In this document: positions 24,101 through 36,100 of the stretch, in pieces
Numbering within the stretch: the first letter of the stretch is position 1
Layout of the letters: every line of letters starts with the position of its first letter
Origin: Steromphala cineraria
Lineage: Eukaryota > Mollusca > Gastropoda > Trochida > Trochidae
Assembly (NCBI GenBank): GCA_916613615.1
Contig: OU744731.1
Span: 10,050,726 to 10,114,725, forward strand
DNA: 64,000 nucleotides
Direction: 5' to 3'
Notes under the pieces: generated by a model
What the model was told of the DNA's origin: nothing
The model's database searches: none
Seen by the model: only the letters and a program-made list of their open reading frames with translations
Made by a program: the position numbers and the translations under genes

Positions 24101-27100
24101 GAGGTTGATCTGACCGTCTACCACCTGTAGGCATGAAACGTAGAAAAAACAATGACATGAAAAGAAAAGAAACTAAAATATGAAAACAAAAACACCGTGC
24201 CAGTAAGATTCCTCACGACTGGTGTTACTCAACATCCGCTCGCCGCAAATTGCACCCAACACTGATCTCCATCAAATAACATTTAGCAGGTAGCAGGTTG
24301 CAGGTTGATATATAGAGATTACAAAACGAGTGAGTGTTGAATATCGAAAATATTTCAACGAGATATTTTCAAATGTTTTGATTTATTCACGAGAGAAAGC
24401 GAGTGAATAAATCAAAACTTTGAAAATATTGAGTTGAAATATTTTCGATATTCAACACTCACGAGTTTTGTGATCTAGTTATTACATACAAAAGGGAATT
24501 TCTATTTCTTTGAAACGATGATCAAACCATGCGCGATATATACTATACAAAAAAAGAAACGCATAGGTGAATGTTTTCCGGATAAATGAGTTTTCAAAAC
24601 GAAATATGTCCATAAAAACTGTGAAACACATTTGTTTGTAGAAACATTTTGATTGTGACAATTTTGAATGTTCGAATCTGTCACTGATTTCAAAATTGTG
24701 AATTTGAACGCGTTTTTGACCAAAATGAAAAAAACATCGCAAAACGGAACCATAAGCACTTTGAAAGTTGAAACTATTGGAAACATGCGTGTATTCACAT
24801 TCTCCACAAAAGGCTTTCACCGATCACGAATTGCAATAGAAGTTTTACCATATAAAGAGTAAATGCAAATTCCACGTTTTGGCACTGCAACTCGAATCAC
24901 ATTCTCTCCCCACAGAGGCAACTCAGTCATACCTGAATTAGCCTCTGTTCCATTACGGCTAATACACGGGACAGAAAAGTAGAAATCTGATTGGAGGCAA
25001 TCGAAGTTAGTTGTGCAATCAGCGACGCCGTTTCAAAAGGGGTCATTCGCAAAAGGTCGGCTACTCCCGGCTATTCCCGGTGATTCGGCATTCAGGGGAG
25101 ATAACTCTTCCTTCAACAAAACATCGCTTTTTACCTTCTCATTAGTTTTTATTTGGTAAATTATTAAAATAAAATTTATCATAAAACAAAGAACAATTTA
25201 CACAATTATAAAACAGTATGTTTCTTATGAAAAACCCTATCCATATCTGATTTTTAAATATTTTCCCTCTCACACTGTTAATGAAAAATAAACCTAAAGG
25301 CATGATACTTTCGAAAGTCACTGTCCGACCGTTGAGAATTCCCAAAGTCGTTGTTATCCAAAAGGTGTTTTCATTGGCTGCAGATAAGGGAGCTATCTCA
25401 AGTTAAAACTTTTTGCCGCTAGGGCAATCTGCCGGAACCCCAGGATCTAGGCGTAATGGAACAGAGGCTAATTCAGGTATAACTGAGTTGCCTCTGTGGG
25501 GAGAGAATGCTCGAATCACCGCCATTGGCAAAATTCAGACTGGAGAGTCGCAACCATTCCTTGCCAGGGGTCATAACGTCTAAAAGAGCACAAACACTTG
25601 TCTTTTAGAACGCGTCCAACAATTTGGTTCCAACAATGATTGTCCACGTTCTGGAACACCTTGGGTCATCACAGAGGGTCAAGATCGCTAAATTTGGTTC
25701 CTTCATCCATGTTACTGCATTGTCAATGCTGTGTACACAGCTGACAGGGTGCCTATAGTACACAGAATTTCGCCACAAACAATACGGAATCGTTTGCAAC
25801 AGATCAGATTGAGAGTCAGGAGACGCTACTTTGGCAATATGTTATGACGTCATAATCGCTCGCAACGTGTTCTGTGCTGTAACAACGTTCAGGTCTGGAA
25901 CCTAAGACATGGGAAATGTGTAAGTCTTAGCGATGCATCAGGATTTCTTTTGCAAAGAGGAGATGAAAAAGAATTGGGTATACAGACGTGTACAAATGAA
26001 AGATACGCTCCAAACTGCCAAAGTCAAGTCGTTAGATTTTGGAAAGGGTAACCTGATGATGTGGGCGGCCATATGCTACACATTTCTTTCTGGTTTCATT
26101 CATTTTCAAGGCAGTCTAATGGGCTTATGTTCATAACACACTACCATCAAACGACACGTGCTTCCGATAAATGACGTAGCGTCGTAACGTTGTCCACTAC
26201 ATCGAAAGAGCACATACTGTTGGTGTCACAAGATCATTTCTGACATGTTACAACATCAATGGGATCCCCTATCACTTACATAATCAGGATCTTAACCTGA
26301 TTGAACACTTTTGAGATGAACTGGATTGACCTCTCTGGCAGCGTTAACGTTTACGTCAAATGCTTCCAAACCTGGCTCAGTTTATGCAGGACAAGTTGGA
26401 GACCATAATCCAATCATCAATGTAGCGACTTATACAGTCTATGCCAAGGCGTTTGAAAATTGTTAAGCGTTCACGTGGTGGTAAAAACAGACAATGACAT
26501 TCAAGTGACCTCTGATTAGCTAAAGGAAGTTAAAGTCATATGGCGTGAATGATATCATAAAGAGCAATGATCCTGTTATCTCAGTGAGAAATTTCAGTTT
26601 GTTATACGCATTTACTAAAAGACAGTGTCAATTCAAAATTGACTGTAACCACACCTTGAAATATCCAGCTATGCGTTTCTTTTTTTGTATAGTATAGTTG
26701 CGTAATAATACACTCGTGAGGTACCTCTGTCTTCGCAATAGCAAAAACATAGTCCCGTTTCCCGTTAGCGTCATCTTCTCCTCTAAATAAAATCCTACTT
26801 TTAAATAATCATTTATGTACCATTTATCGACAGGATTATCCAAAACCAAGACATTAGCAAATACTTTAACAATAAAAAACGACGCTGTTGTCGATACTCG
26901 AGTAGCGAGATCGTCAAGCTTGATGTCAGTGACGTGGATTTGAACGGTTCAACCGTCCTTGCTAAACGATTCCAGACGAATACCGACATTCAGTATGTTG
27001 CTTGATTATGTAAAGCAATTGTTGATATTATAAATGAAACTGCTTCTTAACACAACCGTCTCTAAACTATCGGCTTTCACTCAAACTTTCAAAGGCGACA

Positions 27101-30100
27101 TAGCTCCGTGTTGACAAAACACGTCAGTTGACTACAACAGGGAGATAACTCTTTCCAAAATAAATTTAGGCAATTAATTTTCAATTTAATGATGAAATAG
27201 CCGAGATCGGATTGCGAATATTGGTTTGATAATTTTGCACATATATCTTTGATGTGATGCAGTTTTATTTTGAGGGAAAATACGAAAATGGAAAAAAATA
27301 TGATAAATTAAAAATTTGAAGCGACAGGGGTACGGTTGCACCCGATCAGCTTATCAAAAGTAGTGACGTCACTATCGTTGAATAACCTGCTTTGGTTACA
27401 CAACACTCGTTGAATAACTTTCAACTGGTTACACAACACTTGTTTCAAATAACCAAAATTATCTCATGAAGATATTTTGAACACGTATGTAATAAGACCA
27501 TTTACCACCTATATGATTTATTCATCTAAGGGAAATGATTTTAATCACCTTATAACAAGTTATATTCAGTATTAAAAAATAATACATGTATTGTCTAGTT
27601 CAGGAGTATCATATTGGGTGCAAAATTTGGTGCTCCAATATTAGGTCATTTACATAGTGACTGTATTTGCTTTGCATTACTCTCATATACACATTAATTT
27701 ATTAACTTTTTCTTCATGATCGGAATTCACGTTTAAAATGTGAAATTAAAGGATTACGGAAACTGTAGCGTTCTACGGTTAATCATGACCATACCTGTAT
27801 CGGGGTCAGAGTTTGGAAGACTATCGATGCTGCACGATTATCTGGATAAATCTGGCTGAACCAAACATTCAGTGTTGACACTTTGGACTGCAAAGATAAA
27901 AAAAAATGATAAGTCAAAATAAATTAATTTGCATAAAGATAGTCAATTTACAATTTTGAATGTTGATGAATTACTATTTATCAATTCGTGTCGAGTGACA
28001 AACAAGAAATGTTGCAGCTATGATTGATAGTACGTGGTTAAAACTTGTTACTTTTTAATGACAGTGAAATCTTAATAAGTTATCGAAGAAGAGTTTGCAA
28101 GTCAAAACTTTTACATAAACGTATCCTTCAACATTATAAAATACAAATGCATCTTGTCATACATTCGCCAAAAAAATGTTTTTGTTCTATATCCTTAAAT
28201 GTGGGATACAAAAACCACTGAAGAAATTATGTACTTACAAAGGTGCCCTCCAACATCAAAGTGACATTTTCCGCCGGGTTACTGCTTGTTAAATTAGACA
28301 CCTATATAAAAATCTTAGAAATACAAATGCAAGCAGTTATTGTTGAGTTTAATTTAGATCATTAGAACTCATGAAATTTTAATATCTTTTTACCGGAAAG
28401 CAATTCCGAAGTAAATTGCAATTAAGCACTTCAAAAAATTAGTTAAAAAAGAGGTATAAGTGAAAATAAAAGCAAAGTGGCAAACATATTCATTCATTAT
28501 ATCAAATTACTAATATTAAACAAATATGAATCAGATGAAGTATAATTAGATTTAATATATGACCCTGTTAACCAATAAGATATACAATTCAATTGTTTCG
28601 GATTATGAAATTGGTTAATTTCAAAATATTGTTTAATTAATACTTTCTTGAAAAGTAATTTATCTAATTATTTTAATCATTTTGAAAACTTTTCTCGTAA
28701 GCTTTGATGTTAGTTTAAATTGATATGGTGTCATCATTAAAGATAAGATTGCCATGGTATCAATGACTACAGTCAGATCTATCCAATCTGGACAACAGTC
28801 AAATATTTATTCATGAACTTGTTGGTAATTTAAATTTTCGATGACAACAATTTGACATTTTTGGGGAATAAGTTTTTATGTTGGTGAAAATTCCATATAA
28901 AGTTATATAACCTTCCACGAATACCATTGATTCAGTTAAGTTAAGATAAGTACCATGGTATCAATGACTATAGTCAGATCTTTCCCACCCGGACTGACGA
29001 GAGAGACCATGGCGGCACCACGACTGAATCTACCAACACCAGACCCGTGCTGGAGAAACATCCAACCTGGCTTTGTGAGCTGGGTGTTGTGTGCTGAAGA
29101 ACATTGGTATTATACATTATCTGAATTATCATATTTCAAGTGACATGAAAGTTTCAGTGTAAAATGTATGAGAGAATCGTCAATGGCAAGTAATATTAAA
29201 GTTTTTGAATTATTTTGTGGATGATGTGCATGGTTAATATATGGAAACTCGTGTCATTACAACCAAGGGGACCTAACTAATCACACATTGCTGTCGTCCT
29301 GATCTTCGTACGGTTCTATGGGGGATATTAACTCCCTTTATTAGTAACGTGACATGGTAGTCATGAGCATCTTACTAATAACAGAAGGTAAAAACGATTC
29401 TGAGTGTCTAAGATATCACTGTCCTACTTTGTTTGTACTTATGTCTGTATGTATTTATATTGAAAATATGTACAATTTACATGTAATTTGTAACATCTGT
29501 CTATGTACATAAAAAGAAATACGATTTTTTTTAAATCTTACTGATTTTTGTCAAGCTATTGTCAATAATAAGCTCTTTATAATTCAATGAGATTTAAAGC
29601 TACGTAGTTTTGATGGATTAACTGTTATTTCAATGGGATGTAAAGATGCAAATACTTATTTACGGCAACAGAACATAGGTTTTTAAGCATAAAGGAAGGA
29701 TATATTCACAGAGATTAAAAAAGTATAAAAAGGGCCATTTCCAGCAGAGTAGAGTTATTCGTTAAATGAACTGAACAAGAGAGAACAAATCGTATTTTTC
29801 TTTATAAAGATACTGAACAATGATAAAAAGAAATGTTTAAAATAATACAGCCTATACGTTGTTGTGATAAGTTTAAAAAAACAGTTTAGTTCATTTGATA
29901 AACAAGAGAGAGAAATCATTCCTCTCCTTCATAAAGTTTTGTGCACTGACCGAAATGATGAAACCATTTACACACCTATGTTGGTGATTGGAGACTCACC
30001 AGCCAGGTAGATTGTCACAGGTACATCATAGTGGCCGCTCCACGGCTCGGAGGCGTTCATCAGACCAGCCCCTTCGTATGGCAAACCCTTGTACCAAGAG

Positions 30101-33100
30101 CATACAGCGGGCCACATCACAGTCCTAGTTATTAGATAAATTCTTCAATTACAAAAACCTTCCCCCATATACTCGAAAAAATAGAAAGGGATATACCAAA
30201 CCATTTACGGTATAAATTATGATATATCCCTATATATACAAACTATTATGTATACTATCAATTATAGTAATTACAAAATCATTAATTTATTATGTCCACT
30301 GCATAAGCTTCATTAAAGTTTACCATGCTAATGGACTTTAGATAAACTTACAACTTTACAGCATAACCTTTTATTGGCAATATGAAACAAAAATTCAAAT
30401 ACAAGCATACAATGGAACTCCCAAAGTATAGGCAAAAGACTAAATATACTCAGTCTCAAGTACCCGATTCATTGATCCTATAATTAAAATTGTTTCTAAC
30501 CGGAAATGTTAGATATAAATGGCCTTGCAACTAGTCCAAAATGGAAATTCAATCAGGTATTGCGTATAGGATTCTGAACACTACGAAGGTGATGATTAAT
30601 AAAGAGTGACAATCAAACATATCTCATTGTCAAGGACGGACAGTGGCCGTTGTACAACGTTTACAATACCCGCTTAACTTTGGGTGGTCATGGAGGTTAT
30701 TAATATAAGTATTCATTCATTTCCAAAAATACTTACGCTGACATGAAGCCGTTGACATAGTTAAGATTCCATCGCTGCAAAGAAAATACTGTATCTTTCA
30801 AATCTTATCTTATATGATGTACTCTGGTTATTCGTTTTATGAATGGAAAAGTCTACTTACAACCTTCACAATTTCATAAATATCAACATTTTACTAAATA
30901 ATAATCTGCTAGTTACGTTTTCTAAAATTGAAGTTATTTTATTACCAGAATGATTTCATCAGAATGATCCTCCGACGCCCACAGTGGCTTCCCAGTGTCC
31001 ATAGCAGGTAGAGAACTATTTATATCAGGGTAGTGAATTCTGGAACACAATAATTAGCTTTAGGTTCGAACGCTTGAAGTCAGTGTATACACCTCGAGAA
31101 AAGTATTGCACCACCACGTTTTTATTGATTTATCCCTTGATCTATAATTAAATTGAACACAACTTAAATTCTCTGATTCATGGATAAACACACCAATGGA
31201 ACAAACTGCCTCGCAGACACCTAAGCGTCATTTCAGTAAAAAGGTGACAACTCATGGCAACCAAATGGGGTTATTTGGATTAAATAGAATACTGTAGCTG
31301 ACGTTTGCTTTTATAAGTCACGTACTGTCGACAGCTCTACTAATCGAACTTTGCTGTTACACAAATACATTTATATGTGCATATTTGGCTGTTTTATTTC
31401 GTCGATTAGTTTTATAATAATAAATTAATCAATAGAGAAAATGATGGTCTTAAGAAATCCTCAGAAACATTGAATTGAATAAGATCCTAACCAATCATTT
31501 ATTTTTATTTACAGTTTTCGAATATACTTATTTCAGGTGTATGTATTGAACAACAAGGTATGCAACATATATGATACTGATACGTAAGCATTTTGATTTG
31601 CAAACTAATATTAAAATTCAATTTGGGAACATTAATCATAAATGGAACTACAAATCTTTAAAAATGTTGCACACGCGTAAATACGAAAGGCTCAGTAGAT
31701 ACAGGATTTGTTAATAAATGAATTGGCGTGCACGCGTAAACGTAATATTCCTCGTGCACTGATAATGAAACTTTCTCTTCTCTTACCCTAGTGCATAAAG
31801 GGCATCTGCAAGATCAGGGTCGGCCAATACTTGGGAGGCGATGTCGTCCCAGCTCCACATGTCAGGAGCAACTATCTTAACGTCATTCAGACCATTCAGA
31901 TCCAATATCTGACGCAATACCTGAAATAGAGATAAAAACACATATAAAACCAAATTTTGAAATGTTTATATATGTAATAAGTGGAGTTAAGGGTTTGAGA
32001 TCGGTATTTTGTTTGTCAGAAGACGTTAAACGCTACTTCAAAGCATGTTTGCATAACAACCGTCAGTTGAAACTAAAATCTGTGGGAGGTTGTTTGAAGT
32101 TTATAAATGCACCTTGGTCAAATAGTTCATTAATAACATTTATCTTTTCCCCTGCTACACCTAATACCAAGACACCAGGTCATTGCAGAAACCAACAAGC
32201 AATCATCCAAAAACTTGTTAGACATCATTTTCCCCCAAGCTTTAGATTACTTTTGACTTTAGAACCCCATTAAAGCTTCACTATTTGCTTTGCAAAGGCG
32301 AGCCCATAACTATGAACGCCTTGATGCATGTTAGACTTTCCTCTTGAGAAGGGGTCTGTAGGGAATACCATTGTTTGAAGGCCAATATTGTTTTTGTGTC
32401 ACCTAACACAATGAATATATTCAGAAAGATTATTTTGAAAAATGGGTAGGTGACGGTTTTCTAGCACATACTCATAACAGTACTTATAATCAGAAATGAC
32501 TGTTCGAGGCTTCACACAGCTACAGGTTGTTTACCTTGATATATTTAACTGTATATCGACTTTCATTCCAAATCTGAAATGAAGATAAAAGAGGATTAAA
32601 AGAGCACAGATATGCCAAAGTTTTTAGAAGCCAATTAAATTTATCTCGTATTTACAATTGTTGTAAGAAGGGCTATTGCACTTTACACGTAAGTCAGTGA
32701 TGCATTTGATGAAAAAAGAGCAAATTAATAATAACGCATAAACTGTTACTGAATACAATAATGTTTTCTACATTCTAGGCATGAAGAACATGTTTGAGAA
32801 AAGGGATACAAGATACATATAGTCGACGGTAAGTTCAAGTTTAGACTTTTTTACTTCGTCCAGTATGCACATTTAACAATCAAGTAAGTGAAGTAATAGC
32901 AATATGATGGGCAATGAGACTCGCATCAATACAGTCCATGTTAAATTCATAGCGATCAGGCCATAATAATCCACTTACTAAATCTAGTAAATACATTTTA
33001 AGGAACAGCATGAATGGTGAGAGACGGGCACCAATATATTCTTTATGGTGAGTCCATGTTGAGACTCTGCTCCAAGAATCAACCACATACATGTATGTCT

Positions 33101-36100
33101 AGTAAATGCATTAAACCGAATGAACAACCTTAAAGTGACACAGAGTATCTTCCTTAAAATTTTGTTTGGTTTTGATAAGCTACAAAATATCTAATATGCT
33201 GATTGAAGTACATATCTCATCACTTGACTTGCAAATAATATTTATGCATATAATATCTCAAAAATGCTTGATTTTATGGAAAAATCAAGAAAACATCTCA
33301 AATACGTTTAATATTCGAAATTATGCATCCAATTAATCTACCTATTAGTTACAATACCTAATAAACACTATCGAATCGAATATATCTTGCTGTCAGCTTA
33401 TGACAAGGTTTCAAAATTACGTTTGGCGAATTTGCGCGCGCCACTCGAGCCACATTGTCCGGTTTTCGATCAAAATCCCGACTTTGAATGGCCGTATTTT
33501 CGCTTTAATGTATTGATTGACCTTTAACTTGTTATTTTCAGTAACAGTTAGTGGTTCCCGTAATAATAACATCGATTTCAAAATTTGACATATGTGATCC
33601 TATCAACATACTCTGTGTCTCTTTAAATGATAAGAGACTCACACCAATATAGTCGATGGTGAGTCCATGTTCAGACTTTGCTCCAAGAATCCACTAAGTT
33701 AATTGGTCCAGTAAAAACATTTTATTTAAGAATGTACGAGTATAACTTGAATGCATGGCTATACTCACACCAATATAGTCGATGGTGAGTCCATGTTGAG
33801 ACTTTGCTCCAAGAATCCACTAAGTTAATTGGTCCAGTAAAAACATTTTATTTAAGAAATAATAACTGGAATGAATGGCTATACTTACACCAATATAGTC
33901 GATGGTGAGTCCATGTTGAGACTTTGCTCCAAGAATCCACTTGACCACATACACGGCAGTCCGTTCAGGATCTTCAAACACGTCCCCCGAGTCTCCCCCC
34001 ACCCAGCCCGGCCACCCCCAGGGCAGTCCGATCAGCTTCAGGTCAGGGTTCCGCTAAATAAAACATATTTTAATGCATCAATATAAATTTATTCGTTCAG
34101 AGTAGAGGTTTCTTATCACAACATGTCGCATATTAAAATGCATTCACATAAGAAAAATGTCGGAGGAATCAATCAATTTTAGAGGAGTCTGAGACAGGTC
34201 TCTCCATTATGCTGCAATGATTAGTTTATATTTGTCAATTTATTTGCCCGTGTAATATAATATCAACTGTGTAATACGGCTTAATGTATGTCACAGTACT
34301 GTGTATTTTTGTTATATCACGGTTCAAAAACTACAGAAGCGTCTAAAAGGGTTCTCAAAACTCCATAATCTTATCACCACGAGTGTGAGACACATCATAG
34401 CTTCGGGTCGACTTTAACCTTATACCTTTAGGAAGGTTCGTATTCATCACTAAGATATGTGTAGGTACGTATTAAATTGGCGCAATATGCTATCCATAAT
34501 CAATTTTAAAAAAAGCTGTAGAGTATAATATACCTTCAATCACAATTCATGTTCAGCACCTTTTCAGTGTGATTAAAATCCACTGTGATTCGAGGACAAA
34601 AAGTGTATAATATATTTCTTTAGTGGGGTTTGAACTTCAACCAGCCCGGCTTTCCTCTCATTCACAAGAGAGGATGTTCTGGCTGGTTCGAGCCCCGATA
34701 GAGACAATATTTTTGATATTTTATTCCTCGGAGTGCGGTCGATTTTAATCAGGTTGGTACCTTTTTCGCTTGTGTCATAAACCACCATTCGTAGCCACGT
34801 TGGTAATTCTCTTCCTCTGCGATGTGCATATGAGATGCTTCAGATCCATCTAAATAAAAGTTCAATGTTCTACTTGATAGGCGAATAAAAGACATAATTG
34901 ACTCATTGGATGGTATTCTTTATTCTTTTATTTTGATAAACACGTGACAAAAATAGACAACGATAATTATAATTTATTTGAGAATTGTTAATTGTTCATT
35001 GTTAATTTAGTGTAAATATCATGTAATTTGGGTTAAGTTTGGGCCTGATGATTTAAGAACATTCCAAATTACAATTTATTCGCACTTGTAGATTTTGCAA
35101 GACAAACAGATGGGTGAACAAACTTAAGGTACGCAGCTAAATGCTCACATGATAATCAAAATGCTTCAATCACTGAAAAGAGATATTACAATCGTCTTCA
35201 CTGAGACAATATAACAAAATGATGGCTGCACGTGTACAATGTACACTTGTATATTCAACTTGTCAACAACTCTTGCTATGTGACCCTTCAACAACTGTGT
35301 AACGTCATTAGAAAACGCTGGTATTGAGATATATTTGATTCAAAACACTTTTTACGTTCATTCATAGATATTTTTCATAAGAATAAAAACGCTTCTCGTT
35401 AACAGTTTTGATTAAAGGTTGGCAAAATCGATAATTTTCCCCTGTATGCTGTACTCTGTCCTCAATCAATTGATGAAAGAAAACTAGTTAGAACACAACA
35501 AACTTTTACCGAGTGACATCAATCTTTAGCCTGTTTTGGCTTGATGTTTATGAAAGAATATTTTCTTATTGAGCCAATAAAACATATCTTCACCTGTACT
35601 TTGCATGTCGCCTCCTATTTCAACCTTCAATATATGCAGATTTGCACCGAAATCCGGCTGCAAGTGGAAATAGTCTTACAATTTTCAGTTCAAGTATATA
35701 CATGTTAGACTTATAAATGAAGAGGGTAAGACATTATGATAGGTTGTCATAGTAACATGAGACTTCATAGTGAATAAATTATCATTCTTTTTATCAAGCT
35801 TTCGGTTTTTTTAGAAACCATTTCACATTAATAAATCAACACAACAATTGGCACCAAAGTTATGTTACAGGTTAACCTGGCTTAAGAAAATCTAATTAGC
35901 AATCATTATCAAGTACATCTATTAATCCTTGGCTACTCTTTTTAATCTTTAAGATATGTAAAACTTGCTGTCCGCCTTATATAACTGTATTAATTGTTTT
36001 AGATACATATGAACAATAACTTCAGGAATACACTATTTTTCAATAGTTTCTTAGGGTTTTAACTTACCGGTAAGCTCTTCTCAAATTTAACCGTGATTAT

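Noticed and set aside
24482..24820. Overlapping minus-strand frames of ~100 codons
   Set aside because: They lie in Tc1 element sequence next to its terminal repeat and match no protein.
31962..32273. 103-codon frame between GALC-1 exons 6 and 7
   Set aside because: Intronic, no splice or domain support; no similarity to GALC.
32880..33092. Minus-strand frame in GALC-1 intron 5
   Set aside because: It is an out-of-frame reading of the oldest exon 5 mini-copy.
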